A stretch of 64,000 bases of DNA from Nitratireductor aquimarinus (GTDB lineage: Bacteria; Pseudomonadota; Alphaproteobacteria; Rhizobiales; Rhizobiaceae). The position numbers were made by a program, and so were the translations under genes. Positions 45,689 to 56,001 of this stretch are shown here, piece after piece (the stretch's first letter is position 1; each line of letters opens with the position of its first letter). The stretch covers positions 186,001-250,000 of the forward strand of contig NZ_JAFKDE010000002.1 in the NCBI RefSeq assembly GCF_017255295.1, read 5' to 3'. The notes under the pieces were generated by a model. That model did not search any database. It saw only the letters and a program-made list of their open reading frames with translations, and was not told where the DNA came from.

Positions 45689-46789
45689 CTATGCCGCGAT
45701 GGCGATTTCGACGCGGTTGCGGCCGGCAGATTTTGCCCGGTAGAGCGCCATGTCGGCGCGCTTGAATGCGGCTGAAAAGGGCTCGGCAGCATCTTCGCCA
45801 TTGTTGGCGTAGACGCCAATGCTCACGCTGATCCGGATTTCCGCGCCGTCCTCGTGCAGATAGGGCGTGGCTTCGACGGCCTTGCGCAGGCGCTCACCGA
45901 GGTTGAAACCGCGATTGGCGTCATGCATCGGCAGGACGAGCGCAATCTCTTCGCCGCCGAAACGCGCCACAAGGTCGCTCTGGCGCACATTGGCGCGCAC
46001 CAGTGCAGCCAGATGCTTGAGCACCTTGTCGCCCACATCATGGCCGTGGACATCGTTGATCTGCTTGAAGTGATCGATGTCGATCAGCATCAATGTGCAG
46101 GCCTCGCCCCGTCGCATGGCGGAATCCATGATGTTGGGGCCGCGCATGTCGAACACGCGCCGGTTGGCAAGGCGGGTCAGTGCGTCGGTGGATGCTTCGC
46201 GCGTCAGCGTGTTCTCGCGCTCATATTGCTGGCGCTGGCGCTCGACAATGCCGCCGACGAGCATGGTGCCGAGCACGTTCATGAGCAGCATGACCGGGCC
46301 GACATTGGAGAGAAGCGCGATTGCCGTCTCGTATGGCAGAACGAACATGGAGAGCAGCGACAGGCCGGAGACCGCGCCGAGAAGGCCGAATGTCGGAAGG
46401 CTGATGCGCTCGCGCTTGAAAAGCATGGCGAAGGCAAGGCCTGCACCTGCGCAAACCAGAATGCCGATCGCGCCGGCGATCGCACCCGCCCCGCCGATCC
46501 ACAGGCGGAAAGCGATGGCTGCAACGGTGGTGAGACCGAGCGTGAGCCAGCCGCCGAAGCTCATCGCGAGAATTACAAAGGAGTTGCGCAGATCGAAGAT
46601 GAGGCCGGGCGCCACCTGCACGGGCAGCGACATGGAGCCCACCGCACCGGCGGCAAACACCACGGCGATCAATGCGTGGCGCGTTGCGTCATTGGGGCTG
46701 CGACGCAGAACGATGTCGTAAAACAGCGCGGCAATTGCGGCGATACCCAAATTCTGCAAGACGCCGGAAATCAGAAGCGCTGTACTCAT
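45689..46789 (-). CDS. Membrane-bound diguanylate cyclase (5TM-LYT + GGDEF)
   Basis: 366 residues. Residues 1-180 form about six membrane helices resembling the 5TM-LYT sensor domain. The C-terminal GGDEF domain has the active-site loop RFGGEE (278-281) and the substrate segment DIDHFKQINDVHGH. An RxxD product-inhibition site (RQSD, 269-272) lies five residues before GGEE, so c-di-GMP feedback is expected. It synthesises c-di-GMP from two GTP in response to an unknown signal. Confidence 0.92.
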   Translation of the reverse strand: MSTALLISGVLQNLGIAAIAALFYDIVLRRSPNDATRHALIAVVFAAGAVGSMSLPVQVAPGLIFDLRNSFVILAMSFGGWLTLGLTTVAAIAFRLWIGGAGAIAGAIGILVCAGAGLAFAMLFKRERISLPTFGLLGAVSGLSLLSMFVLPYETAIALLSNVGPVMLLMNVLGTMLVGGIVERQRQQYERENTLTREASTDALTRLANRRVFDMRGPNIMDSAMRRGEACTLMLIDIDHFKQINDVHGHDVGDKVLKHLAALVRANVRQSDLVARFGGEEIALVLPMHDANRGFNLGERLRKAVEATPYLHEDGAEIRISVSIGVYANNGEDAAEPFSAAFKRADMALYRAKSAGRNRVEIAIAA

Positions 46790-46931
46790 TGCATTATCCT
46801 TGCTCTCTCGGGACGCTAGGTAGACAAGGTTTCAATGCGGTAAAAGAGGTGGTGTGCCAGAAGCACCCGTCACCGATTTTTCAACCGCGCACCAGAGCAT
46901 TCCCCGTGCGTCCGAATGAACGCAGGGCGAA

Positions 46932-48503
46932 CTAGAAGAGGCTCCCCTGATCCTTCGGACCTTTGTCCGAGGGTTTGGGTTTCTTCGGGCTGGCTGCGAC
47001 CTTGCGGCCGTCGCTGGCGGCAACCGCGCGGGTGGTCCCGTCGGCAAACTGTATCTGGAGCTCAAGGCCGGGCTGGATGTTGCGCGCCCGCTTGATGGGA
47101 AGGTCGTCAGGCCCGCGAACCAGCGCAAACCCGCGCTCCAGAACGCCTTCGTGCGACAGGGACTTCGCCAGACGCATGGCCTGATCGGCGCTTGCGTGAC
47201 CCTGTTTGAGCTGCATGGCGACCTGTGTGTCGGCCCGGCGTTCGGCCTGTGCAAGGCGGTCGCGCCAATGCACGATGCGCTGCCGGAGCGCCGTCGGGGA
47301 GACGCGCGCGGCATCGCGGTCGAAGCGCGTGCGCTGGGCGCGCACAAGGGCGAGGAAGACGCCTGGCAGGCGTTCGCCGGAGGCTGCGGTGCGTCGTCGC
47401 ACCTCGCTCAGACGGCGCTCCAGCGTGGCTGGTGACAGCCGCACGCCATTGAAGGTCAGTCGCTTGCGCTGCGTCGCGGCGGTGAGCGCGCGGCCGAGCC
47501 GGCCAGCGGCCTCATCAAAGCGACGGCGCGGCAGGGCCAGAAGCTGGTCGGGCGAGGGCAGGGCGCGTGACAGCGCCTGCAGCGTCTGCCGCTTGCGGTC
47601 GCCTTCCCGCGAGACCGCGCCTTTCAGCCGCGCGGAAAGCCGGGCAACGGAGGCTTCCAGATCGGCCTTCACCGGCACGGCCATCTCGGCAGCGCCCGTC
47701 GGTGTGGGCGCGCGGCGGTCCGCCACGAGATCGATCAGCGTCCAGTCGGTTTCATGGCCGACGGCGGAGATGACCGGAATGTCCGAGGCCGCGACAGCAC
47801 GCACCACGGATTCGTCGTTGAAGCCCCACAGGTCTTCCAGACTGCCGCCGCCGCGCGCAACGATCACGAGGTCGGGGCGCGGCAGTGGTCCGCCTTCGGG
47901 CAGGGCGTTGAAGCCGGCCACGGCGTTGGACACTTCATCGCCCGTGGTCTCGCCCTGCACACGAACGGGCCAGACGAGCACATGAACCGGAAACCGGTCG
48001 GAGATGCGGTGGATGATGTCGCGGATCACCGCGCCCGTGGGGGACGTGACGACGCCGATGACACGCGGCATGAAGGGGATGGGCTTCTTGCGGCTGTCCT
48101 CGAAGAGCCCTTCTGCGGCGAGCTTCTTCTTGCGTTCTTCCAGAAGCGCCATCAGCGCGCCGGCGCCGGCCGGCTCCACGCTTTCGATGACGATCTGGTA
48201 TTTCGACGAGCCCGGATATGTGGTGAGCTTGCCGGTGACGATGATCTCAAGCCCTTCCTGCGGCAGGAATTTGAGCTTGGAGAAGACGCCGCGCCAGATC
48301 ACGGCTTCAAGCCGGGAGCGGTCGTCCTTGAGTGCGAAATAGGCGTGGCCGGATGAATGGGGCCCGCGATAGCCGGACACCTCGCCGCGCACGCGCACAT
48401 GCCCGAACCTGTCTTCCACGGTGCGCTTCAGCGCACCCGAAATCTCACTGACGGAGAATTCCGCAACATTGCTCTGCGAATCGGCTGGGCGTATCTTTTC
48501 CAT
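46932..48503 (-). CDS. xseA: Exodeoxyribonuclease VII large subunit
   Basis: 523-residue nuclease subunit. The N-terminal OB domain is visible ([27 protein letters not shown]), as are the catalytic-region motifs [30 protein letters not shown] and [28 protein letters not shown], followed by long coiled-coil helices and a basic C-terminal tail. It degrades single-stranded DNA together with the small subunit XseB, whose gene is not adjacent. Confidence 0.96.
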   Translation of the reverse strand: MEKIRPADSQSNVAEFSVSEISGALKRTVEDRFGHVRVRGEVSGYRGPHSSGHAYFALKDDRSRLEAVIWRGVFSKLKFLPQEGLEIIVTGKLTTYPGSSKYQIVIESVEPAGAGALMALLEERKKKLAAEGLFEDSRKKPIPFMPRVIGVVTSPTGAVIRDIIHRISDRFPVHVLVWPVRVQGETTGDEVSNAVAGFNALPEGGPLPRPDLVIVARGGGSLEDLWGFNDESVVRAVAASDIPVISAVGHETDWTLIDLVADRRAPTPTGAAEMAVPVKADLEASVARLSARLKGAVSREGDRKRQTLQALSRALPSPDQLLALPRRRFDEAAGRLGRALTAATQRKRLTFNGVRLSPATLERRLSEVRRRTAASGERLPGVFLALVRAQRTRFDRDAARVSPTALRQRIVHWRDRLAQAERRADTQVAMQLKQGHASADQAMRLAKSLSHEGVLERGFALVRGPDDLPIKRARNIQPGLELQIQFADGTTRAVAASDGRKVAASPKKPKPSDKGPKDQGSLF

Positions 48504-48573
48504 AATTTCCGATTGAGACGTTCCGGGTCCACGGGGTCAAGCCCGCGCCATCTGCCGTGCTCCGTCGCCCGCC

Positions 48574-49536
48574 TCACCAGCCATTCAGCAAATGGCCGGG
48601 GCGCAGGCGTTTGTTGCGCGAATTCAGGAACGCAGCGTTGAAATCATAGCTGCCGTTTTCTTCCAGAAAGGCGGGGACAGAGAGATTGTCCAGGCTCTCG
48701 GAGATGTGGCGCGCCAGCGCGTCGATGATCTCGGCCTGCCCGGTGTGGCCGCGCATGAGGCCGATATGGCAGTCGGGCAGCGCCTTGAAGCCATCGGCCT
48801 CTCCCAGAACGCGCATGCCGGGGCGCAGGGCGCATTCGGGCAGAACCGAGATGGCGAGCCCCGACAGAACCGCCGTGGCGATGACGGTCGCCGAGAAGCT
48901 GGTGAAAAGGACGCGATAGTCGCGGCCCTCCTCTTCGAGGGCTGCGCAGGCCGTGCGCCGCCACAGGCAGTTCGGCCGCCCAAACGCCATGGGCAGAACC
49001 TCGCGTTCATGGACCGTGTGATTGGCCGAGCTGACCCACAGGATCGGTTCGCGGCGCACCGGCTCCGATCCGCCTCTGGAATCATCATGCGTGACAAGCG
49101 CCAGATCGAGCGTTCCCTTGCGGATGTGCTCGACCAGATTGGATGTCGGTTCGCAGGCGACCGAGAGCTCGACACGCGGGTTGGAACGCGAAAAACGCGC
49201 CATGATCTCCGGCAGGAAGCGGTCGGCGTAATCATCGGGTGTGCCGATGCGGATATGGCCTTCCAGGCTGGCATCGTCAAAAGCGGCCAGCGTCTCGCGG
49301 TTCAGCCGCAGCATGCGGCGCGCATAGGCCAGAAGGCGCTCGCCATCCTCCGTCAGACGATTGGTTCTGCCGTCCTTCTGAAACAGCGTCTTGCCGATCC
49401 GCTCTTCCAGCCGGCGCATCTGCATGGACACGGCAGACTGGGTGCGGTGCACCTCTTCGGCGGCCCGCGTAAAACTTCCCGTATCGGCAATCGCGATGAA
49501 GGTTGCGAGCTGGTCGAGGTCGAGTGGGGCGGCCAT
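48574..49536 (-). CDS. LysR-family transcriptional regulator
   Basis: 320 residues. N-terminal winged helix (residues 5-65, with FTRAAEEVHRTQSAVSMQMRRLEE) and a C-terminal effector domain (about 95-300). It is divergent from a DUF1127 gene, and an ATTAG/CTAAT palindrome lies just upstream, a probable autoregulatory site. Effector and targets unknown. Confidence 0.92.
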   Translation of the reverse strand: MAAPLDLDQLATFIAIADTGSFTRAAEEVHRTQSAVSMQMRRLEERIGKTLFQKDGRTNRLTEDGERLLAYARRMLRLNRETLAAFDDASLEGHIRIGTPDDYADRFLPEIMARFSRSNPRVELSVACEPTSNLVEHIRKGTLDLALVTHDDSRGGSEPVRREPILWVSSANHTVHEREVLPMAFGRPNCLWRRTACAALEEEGRDYRVLFTSFSATVIATAVLSGLAISVLPECALRPGMRVLGEADGFKALPDCHIGLMRGHTGQAEIIDALARHISESLDNLSVPAFLEENGSYDFNAAFLNSRNKRLRPGHLLNGW

Positions 49537-49567
49537 GGATCAATCCATCATTGAAGCTGATGATAAA

Positions 49568-49593
49568 GATTAGAAACATTCGTTCGACTAATC
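49568..49593. promoter_or_regulatory. Candidate LysR operator
   Basis: GATTAG and CTAATC form an inverted repeat separated by 14 bases, 32 bases upstream of the LysR gene and 140 bases before the divergent DUF1127 gene. It is A/T-rich in a GC-rich genome, as LysR sites (T-N11-A type) usually are. Confidence 0.5.
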
Positions 49594-49731
49594 AATAAGC
49601 CTTTGACACTATCGCGCTGTCTTCGGAAATGGCCTGCCCGTCCCTTCTCAACCCCCTGGCCAACCCCCTGGCCAAACCCTGTCAGGGCAAGCCGTTTCCC
49701 AGTGTCACCGCCGATATGAAGGATTTGTTCG

Positions 49732-50034
49732 ATGCCACGCGCTCACACCGATGCTCTCGCCGTAACCGCTGTCCCGCAGCCGGCTGGCGTGGTGCGTGCG
49801 CTCACGGTATCGCTATGCGCCAAACTCACGGGCCTCTTGAGCGCGCGCCGCGCCGCGCGTCAGCTCTCGGAAATGTCCGACTGGCAGCTCGCCGATATCG
49901 GGCTGACGCGTTGTGACGTTGATACCGCCGCGCTCAGTGTGCCGCGCGCCCAGGTGACGCAACGGCTACAGACCGTCGCTCACGAGCGGGCGCGTATGGC
50001 GGCCATTCATGGCGCAGCCGGACACAAATCGTGA
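49732..50034 (+). CDS. DUF1127 domain protein
   Basis: 100-residue protein. The DUF1127 segment lies near residues 38-65 (ARRAARQLSEMSDWQLADIGLTRCDVD). Such small Arg-rich proteins are common in alphaproteobacteria, some affecting RNA turnover or phosphate and stress responses. Divergent from the LysR gene. An intrinsic terminator follows. Confidence 0.8.
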   Translation: MPRAHTDALAVTAVPQPAGVVRALTVSLCAKLTGLLSARRAARQLSEMSDWQLADIGLTRCDVDTAALSVPRAQVTQRLQTVAHERARMAAIHGAAGHKS

Positions 50035-50106
50035 GTTTCGAGCGTTTTTCTGATCCCAAGCAGGCCTGACTCCCGCATGCCGGTTCCCCCCGGCAGCCTG
50101 CCACTT

Positions 50107-50135
50107 GCCCGGTCCTCTGGACCGGGCTTTTTTTT
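50107..50135 (+). terminator. Intrinsic terminator of the DUF1127 gene
   Basis: Stem GCCCGGTCC/GGACCGGGC with loop TCT, followed by eight T. It is also convergent with yacG on the opposite strand. Confidence 0.9.
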
Positions 50136-50148
50136 ATGCGTGGAGACT

Positions 50149-50346
50149 TCAGGCGGTGTCGTCGTCGTCCTGATCGAGCGGGCGACCCGGAAGGACATAG
50201 CTGCCCGACAGCCAGCGATTGAGGTCGACGTTCTTGCAACGCTTGGAGCAGAAGGGATAGTGCGCGCGCAGCGATTCCTTGCCGCATTCCGGGCAGGGAC
50301 GCTTGGGGCGCAGCGGCGTGACCTTTTCTTTCTGGTCCTGATCCAT
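50149..50346 (-). CDS. yacG: DNA gyrase inhibitor / zinc-binding protein YacG
   Basis: 65-residue zinc protein with the CPECGKE and CSKRC motifs, and the ending [15 protein letters not shown] typical of YacG. In E. coli YacG binds GyrB and inhibits gyrase. It begins one base after the maf stop codon. Confidence 0.92.
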   Translation of the reverse strand: MDQDQKEKVTPLRPKRPCPECGKESLRAHYPFCSKRCKNVDLNRWLSGSYVLPGRPLDQDDDDTA

Positions 50347-50347
50347 C

Positions 50348-50980
50348 TCAGCGCGCTCCCAGTCCGGACAGCCAGTTGAAGTGTACCTTGTAGCCCTCGG
50401 CGACCAGAAGGTTGACCGTTTCATAGAGGGGCAGGCCGACCACATTGGTGTAGGAGCCGACCAGTTTGACGACAAACGTGCCTGCGAGCCCCTGAATGGC
50501 GTAGCCGCCGGCCTTACCGCGCCACTCGCCCGAAGCGAGATAGCTTTCCAGCTCCTCATGCGACAGGCGCTTGAAGCGCACGCGCGTCTCGACGATGCGC
50601 TGGCGCACCTTTCCCGAAGGCGTGATGAGGCAAAGCCCGGTGTAGACCCGGTGGGCGCGGCCCGAGAGCAGCTGCAGGCAGTTGGATGCCTCGTCCACCA
50701 TTTCGGCCTTGGGCAGGATCCGGCGGCCAACCGACACGACCGTGTCTGCGGCCAGCAGGTAATGACCTTCCGCCTCGCCATCCTGCGTCAGGCGCTCATG
50801 CGCCTTCTCCGCCTTGCCAAGCGCCAGACGGCGGGCAAGCGAGCGGGGATGTTCGCTCTTCAGAGGCGTTTCGTCGATATCGGCAGGCGCAAGGCGGTCC
50901 GGCTCGATGCCTGCCTGCTGCAGGAGTTCGACGCGGCGGGGCGAGCCAGAGGCCAGCACGAGTTTCTGCAGTGCGCTCAT
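50348..50980 (-). CDS. maf: Maf-like nucleoside triphosphate pyrophosphatase
   Basis: 210 residues. The N-terminal [19 protein letters not shown] and the central [13 protein letters not shown] are characteristic of Maf proteins, house-cleaning enzymes that hydrolyse modified or canonical NTPs to monophosphates and affect septation. Located between infA and yacG. Confidence 0.94.
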   Translation of the reverse strand: MSALQKLVLASGSPRRVELLQQAGIEPDRLAPADIDETPLKSEHPRSLARRLALGKAEKAHERLTQDGEAEGHYLLAADTVVSVGRRILPKAEMVDEASNCLQLLSGRAHRVYTGLCLITPSGKVRQRIVETRVRFKRLSHEELESYLASGEWRGKAGGYAIQGLAGTFVVKLVGSYTNVVGLPLYETVNLLVAEGYKVHFNWLSGLGAR

Positions 50981-51008
50981 TGCAATGTCACCGACCGCGT
51001 CAGACGGC

Positions 51009-51227
51009 TTACTTGAAGCGGTAGGTGATGCGGCCCTTGGTCAGGTCGTAGGGCGTCATCTCGACGAGCACCTTGTCACCTGTCAGAACGCGGATGCGGT
51101 TCTTGCGCATGCGTCCAGCGGTGTGGGCGATGATCTCGTGTTCATTTTCCAGCTTCACGCGAAACATTGCGTTGGGCAGCAGTTCTGTGACCACGCCTGG
51201 AAACTCCAGGACTTCTTCCTTTGGCAT
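51009..51227 (-). CDS. infA: Translation initiation factor IF-1
   Basis: 72 residues, the standard length. Sequence [20 protein letters not shown] through [21 protein letters not shown] is the S1/OB fold of IF-1. It assists IF-2 and IF-3 at the ribosomal A site. Confidence 0.98.
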
Positions 51228-51354
51228 CCGTTACCTTCGGCTCTTTTAGGATATTTCCGGCCGACGACCGGAATTTGGCGCGGAACCTAGCCCATTCATC
51301 ACCCTTTGTGAACAAGCCAAACCCCGGCAAACGTGAATTTGTGTCGGAATTGTT

Positions 51355-51801
51355 TCACGTTTCGAAGCGCTGGGCGATGGATGCGGCCAGACGGTCGCGC
51401 ACATCGCGGTAGGCGGCGACGATCTGGTCGCGTGTGCCGCTGACCACGGTGGGGTCCATCGTCGGCCAGTATTCCACGTCAGCCGCGATGGTTCGCGTCA
51501 TGTCGAGAGCGCGGTGATGCGCCTCGGGCGACAGGGTGATGATCAGATCGAAATTGGTGTCCGCCAGCTCTTCGATGGACTGCGGCTGGCGCGCGCCCAG
51601 CGAAAGGCCCTTCTCGTCCAGCACAGCATCGACAAAGGGGTCGCGCTCGCCGGCGCGAAGGCCGGCAGACGCCAGAAACACGCCGGCTGGCAGGCTTTGC
51701 CGCGCCAGCGCCTCGGCCATGGGGGAGCGAATGGCGTTCATGCCGCACAGAAACAACACCGATTGCGGCGCACGCTGTTTCTCCGCGACGCCGGGGCTCA
51801 T
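51355..51801 (-). CDS. Low-molecular-weight protein tyrosine phosphatase
   Basis: 148 residues. The phosphate loop C-x5-R-S appears as CGMNAIRSPMAEAL near residue 20, and the general-acid aspartate is probably in WPTMDPT. ATG at 51801 chosen; a GTG at 51828 is an alternative. Function may also be arsenate reductase-like, but the position in the murA-infA block is that of the conserved phosphatase of Rhizobiales. Confidence 0.87.
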   Translation of the reverse strand: MSPGVAEKQRAPQSVLFLCGMNAIRSPMAEALARQSLPAGVFLASAGLRAGERDPFVDAVLDEKGLSLGARQPQSIEELADTNFDLIITLSPEAHHRALDMTRTIAADVEYWPTMDPTVVSGTRDQIVAAYRDVRDRLAASIAQRFET

Positions 51802-51838
51802 GACTGCACCCTGCCGTGGCAGGTGCACATGATGCGCC

Positions 51839-52324
51839 TCAGCCCCGCCAATGCAGCACGCAAACCAGGGTGAAGAGCCGCCGGGCGGTGTCGAAATCGA
51901 CCTCGATCTTGTCTTTCAGGCGATCCATCAGGGTTTGCGATCCCTCATTGTGCAGACCGCGCCGGCCCATGTCTATTGCCTCAATCTGGCTGGGCGTGGC
52001 GCTGCGAATGGCATCGTAATAGCTTTCGCAGATCATGAAATAGTCTTTCACGATGCGCCGGAAGGGGGTGAGCGACAGAATATGCGTCACCACGGCCTCG
52101 TCATTTTCACGGGAGATCGCGAAGACCAGGCGGGAATCGACAAGCGAGAGTTTCAGCTTGTAGGGGCCGTCCTTCTTGTCGTCGACGGGCCGGAAGCAGT
52201 TTTCCTCGACCAGGTCGAAGATCGCGACCGCCCGTTCATGCTCGACATCGGGCGTCCCGCGGCCAACGGACTCATCGAGTTCGACATCGATCAGACGTGC
52301 CGTATCGGAGTCCGGACAAGCCAT
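51839..52324 (-). CDS. UPF0262 family protein
   Basis: 161 residues. The pattern [43 protein letters not shown] and [11 protein letters not shown] is that of the alphaproteobacterial UPF0262 family. Function unknown. It starts one base after the stop codon of the DUF2948 gene. Confidence 0.9.
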   Translation of the reverse strand: MACPDSDTARLIDVELDESVGRGTPDVEHERAVAIFDLVEENCFRPVDDKKDGPYKLKLSLVDSRLVFAISRENDEAVVTHILSLTPFRRIVKDYFMICESYYDAIRSATPSQIEAIDMGRRGLHNEGSQTLMDRLKDKIEVDFDTARRLFTLVCVLHWRG

Positions 52325-52325
52325 G

Positions 52326-52769
52326 TCAGACGTCGTGGCTTGGTCGGCTTGGCGTTTCCCACGCCGCGCCGAGATCGGTGAGCCGCGCCTCGATACACTC
52401 GACATCGAGGCGCAGCGCGGCATCGCCGGAGAAGATCAGTTCGACCACCCCCGACGGTTCCTGCGTGGGGACGAAGTTGATCGCCAGAAGCGAGAGAACG
52501 TCGTTCGGCCGGTTGCGGTCGATCCCTGCCGTGCGCACGGACTGGACCCGGTCGAAGTGAAGAACGCTGCGGCGGCGCTCATGCGGGGACTGTCTCAGGA
52601 AGCTGCGCTTGGTCTCGTTTTCCCAGACAAAGCGGTTGAAGGCCGCTGCAAAGCGCCGGTTCGACGGCTCGAATGCAAGATCGCCAACCTTGACGACCGC
52701 GTCCTGCAGGTGCGCCGAAAGTATGCCGAGATCGACATCGTCGAGCGCTACGAGCTTGAGAAAATCCAT
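52326..52769 (-). CDS. DUF2948 family protein
   Basis: 147 residues, [20 protein letters not shown] and [16 protein letters not shown] being typical of the family. Function unknown. In the related genomes I recall, hisD lies between this gene and UPF0262; here the two are adjacent. Confidence 0.88.
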   Translation of the reverse strand: MDFLKLVALDDVDLGILSAHLQDAVVKVGDLAFEPSNRRFAAAFNRFVWENETKRSFLRQSPHERRRSVLHFDRVQSVRTAGIDRNRPNDVLSLLAINFVPTQEPSGVVELIFSGDAALRLDVECIEARLTDLGAAWETPSRPSHDV

Positions 52770-52788
52770 GTTAACGCGCCACTCAGGT

Positions 52789-54078
52789 TCAGCTTGAAAT
52801 ACGCTCGATCACTGCGCCACAGGCGGAGAGTTTTTCTTCCAGCCGCTCAAAGCCGCGATCCAGATGATAGACGCGGTTTACCTCTGTCTGGCCCTGTGCC
52901 GCAAGGGCAGCGATGACCAGCGATGCCGAAGCGCGCAGATCGGTGGCCATCACCGGCGCCCCGCGCAGCTCCGAAACGCCGTCCACTACCGCGGTCTGGC
53001 CCGAAAGCGAGATATTCGCGCCCAGGCGCGCCAGCTCCTGCACGTGCATGAAGCGGTTTTCGAAAATCGTCTCGGTGATGTGCGAGCGCCCCTTGGCCAT
53101 GGTCATCAGGCCCATGAACTGCGCCTGCAGATCGGTGGGGAAGCCGGGGAAGGGCTGTGTGGTGATGTCGACCGGGTTGATGCCGGCGCCATTGCGGCGC
53201 ACGCGGATGCCGCTGTTGGTGCGGGTGATCTCTGCGCCGGTCTGTTCCAGCGTGTCGAGCACGGCTTCCAGAAGGTCTGCCTGCGCGCCTTCGAGCATCA
53301 CGTCGCCGCCAGTCATGGCAACGGCCATGGCGTAGGTGCCGGTCTCGATGCGGTCGGGGATCACGCGATGGCGCGCGCCCGAAAGGCTGGTCACGCCTTC
53401 AATGGTGATGGTGTCCGTGCCGGCGCCAGAAATCTTCGCGCCCATGGCGTTGAGGCAGTCGGCCAGATTGACGATTTCTGGCTCGCGCGCGGAATTCTCC
53501 AGCACCGTCTCGCCCTTGGCGAGTGCTGCGGCCATCATCAGCACATGCGTTGCGCCGACTGAAATCTTTGGAAACACGTAGCGGTTGCCGATGAGGCCGT
53601 TCTTGGCCTTCGCGTTCACGTAACCCTGCTCGATCTCGATCTCCGCGCCCAGCGCGCGCAGTCCGTCGATGAAGAGGTCCACAGGGCGGGTGCCGATGGC
53701 GCAGCCGCCGGGCAGGGAGACGCGGGCCACGCCCATGCGCGCCAGAAGCGGTCCGATCACCCAGAAGCTCGCGCGCATCTTCGAGACGAGCTCGTAGGGA
53801 GCCGTGGTGTCAACGATGCTGCGGGCGGTGAAATGGATGGTGCGCGAATAGCCCTTTTGCTGGTTCTCGCGGCGACCGTTCACCGAATAGTCGACACCGT
53901 GATTGCCGAGAATGCGGATCAGGCTTTCGACGTCGGCCAGATGCGGAACATTGTCCAGCGTGAGCGTGTCATCTGTCAAAAGCGACGCGATCATCAGCGG
54001 CAGCGCTGCGTTCTTGGCGCCCGAAATCGGCAACGTGCCATTCAGCTCGTTACCACCGGTTATGCGTATGCGGTCCAT
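52789..54078 (-). CDS. murA: UDP-N-acetylglucosamine 1-carboxyvinyltransferase
   Basis: First committed step of peptidoglycan synthesis, adding enolpyruvate to UDP-GlcNAc. 429 residues with N-terminal [20 protein letters not shown] and the fosfomycin-target cysteine in [12 protein letters not shown] at residue 126. It heads the conserved DUF2948-UPF0262-phosphatase-infA-maf-yacG run. Confidence 0.97.
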   Translation of the reverse strand: MDRIRITGGNELNGTLPISGAKNAALPLMIASLLTDDTLTLDNVPHLADVESLIRILGNHGVDYSVNGRRENQQKGYSRTIHFTARSIVDTTAPYELVSKMRASFWVIGPLLARMGVARVSLPGGCAIGTRPVDLFIDGLRALGAEIEIEQGYVNAKAKNGLIGNRYVFPKISVGATHVLMMAAALAKGETVLENSAREPEIVNLADCLNAMGAKISGAGTDTITIEGVTSLSGARHRVIPDRIETGTYAMAVAMTGGDVMLEGAQADLLEAVLDTLEQTGAEITRTNSGIRVRRNGAGINPVDITTQPFPGFPTDLQAQFMGLMTMAKGRSHITETIFENRFMHVQELARLGANISLSGQTAVVDGVSELRGAPVMATDLRASASLVIAALAAQGQTEVNRVYHLDRGFERLEEKLSACGAVIERISS

Positions 54079-54332
54079 CCGTTCTCACTTTCCGGGCGCT
54101 TGTTCCGACATGGTCTGATCGTGGGCTGTCCCCGATTTGCCGGCAGCGATCTGCCAGCCCCGACTTGCCTGAATACGCCGATTGCCTTGCGGTATCGTAA
54201 AGGAATGCTTGATCGCGGCGGAATTGGAGCATGCGACGCCGCGAAGCGTTTGCCGCAAGACGTATTCGTTTAAATTGGTCCTAAAACATGGCCGCGCGCT
54301 GCGCAAGGCGGGGAATGCGTCGTGAAACGCCG

Positions 54333-54524
54333 TTATTCTTCCGATTCCGCCGGGCTCGATTGCAGGCCTTCGGGGCGCTGGTCTGCCTCGCCCTGACGGC
54401 GCGAGCGCGCCTGGGCCTTGCGGCGGGCGAGATTGGCGCGCAATTGCGCTGCGAGGCGATTCTTGCGTTCTTCATCGCCCTTGCTGCCGACGACGGGCGG
54501 ATTCTGTTTATCGGCTTTGCTCAC
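54333..54524 (-). CDS. Small basic protein upstream of murA, unknown function
   Basis: 63 residues from the GTG at 54524 (MSKADKQNPP), which has GGAG seven bases upstream; an ATG at 54536 would add four residues. The middle is a charged helix (EERKNRLAAQLRANLARRKAQARSRRQ). A similar short gene precedes murA in related genomes as I recall, function unknown. Confidence 0.65.
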   Translation of the reverse strand: MSKADKQNPPVVGSKGDEERKNRLAAQLRANLARRKAQARSRRQGEADQRPEGLQSSPAESEE

Positions 54525-54779
54525 ATGAGGCTCCATGTCAGTTGAAACCGCCTTTCTATGGCTTTCTCAGGGCGCGCAGAGAGCGCCGTTTGGGCCGGCT
54601 TTGGCGGCAAATTTCACAAGCTTCTATCAAACTGTGCAATTGAATGCGAATGTGCGCTTGCGCAATGCTTTTCATTGTGGCAGAAGTCCGCCGCATCACA
54701 GAGACAGACGCAGTTCTGTTCGTGGTGAGCGAAACGCAGGCGCATCATCCGTCACCCCGGCGTTTCCGCCTTATGGCAT

Positions 54780-54854
<75 letters not shown>

Positions 54855-54954
54855 GTTTTCTCCAACAATTTCAATACCATATTCACCGCTTCATTGCCAG
54901 TCATTCGGCACGTAATGGAGAACATAGGCACAACACAGAACCGACGCCCGGGGA

Positions 54955-56001
54955 TTATCGGGGAAGTTTGTTCTTCTTTCGTTTCGCTGTCGGCAAGAGA
55001 TTCGCCTTGAGGCTTTCTTCTGACACGACGACATGCTCATAGCGCGCTGCTGATTTCAGATCCTTCCAGCGGCCAGTGCCAACCAACCCCCTCGTATCAA
55101 GACCAGCATAGCGCCTCATCCACGTCGCCCATGTGTGCGAGAATGTGTGGAAGGTGACGAACGATAGGTCGTCTCCGGCCTTCTTCTTGACCCGCTTAAG
55201 CAGGTTGTAGAGATATCCGTTCTTCCTGAACCGGAATACCTTCTCACGGCCTCTCTCCATGCCTTTGGGGAGGTTCGCCAGAGAGGTGACGACTATAGGC
55301 GGCAAATGCACAGACCTTGGCTCGTCGTTCTTGGTCTTCTCGAAGAAGGCAAATGACTCCGACAGGACCACGTGGTCGCATGTCAGGTTGAGTGCATCAC
55401 TCAGGCGGCATCCAGTATAGCAGAGAAATACCAGGAACGCGGCGAACTCGCCGTCTTCCTTCTCCGCGACCTTGAAAAGGTGATAGGCTTGCTCCGGCTG
55501 CAACCAGTCTAGGCGCTGCTTTCCTTGCGCCCCCTTCGGCCTCCTTAGCCTTAGTTCTATGCCTGCATGGCGCAGGATGGCGGAAACTGGCGTATAGACT
55601 TGGCGGTTACGTGTTGCCGCGCTCGCCTTCGGGTAGAGCGCCATTGCCGCATTGTCGATCACCTGCTGATCAATGTCCCGCAGAAGTGTTTCGCCAAGGT
55701 GCGTCAAAAGCCCTTCTTTCCATTCGCCTGTTTCTTCATCAAACTCACCGATGAAGCGCCGCTCTCCACCCGCGCTCATGTAGGCGATTGCGGCGCTCAG
55801 GAACGTTGGCTCCTGCTTTAGCTGTCGGCGGGATTGAACCTCACCACGTTCGATTGCTTCTCTCTTGGATCTGAGGAGCGCGCTCGCGACGGTTTTGTTA
55901 GGAGTGCCTGTGCTTTCTTCCACATATTGCCCGAGGTATGTGCCCCGGATGTAGTAGTTCGGCGTTTTCCCCGGCTTTGGCGGGATGAGCTTAAGCGGCA
56001 T
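54955..56001 (-). CDS. Phage tyrosine integrase
   Basis: 348 residues. Catalytic positions of the tyrosine recombinase fold can be placed: Arg199 in CYTGCRLSDAL, His285 and His289 in FHTFSHTWATWM, Trp312 in GRWKDL and the nucleophile Tyr321 in ARYEHV. The second catalytic arginine, normally in HxLRH, is replaced by Ser288. This may mark a subfamily or weaken activity. It lies next to tRNA-Thr, its presumed target, and overlaps the upstream HTH gene. Confidence 0.9.
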   Translation of the reverse strand: MPLKLIPPKPGKTPNYYIRGTYLGQYVEESTGTPNKTVASALLRSKREAIERGEVQSRRQLKQEPTFLSAAIAYMSAGGERRFIGEFDEETGEWKEGLLTHLGETLLRDIDQQVIDNAAMALYPKASAATRNRQVYTPVSAILRHAGIELRLRRPKGAQGKQRLDWLQPEQAYHLFKVAEKEDGEFAAFLVFLCYTGCRLSDALNLTCDHVVLSESFAFFEKTKNDEPRSVHLPPIVVTSLANLPKGMERGREKVFRFRKNGYLYNLLKRVKKKAGDDLSFVTFHTFSHTWATWMRRYAGLDTRGLVGTGRWKDLKSAARYEHVVVSEESLKANLLPTAKRKKNKLPR

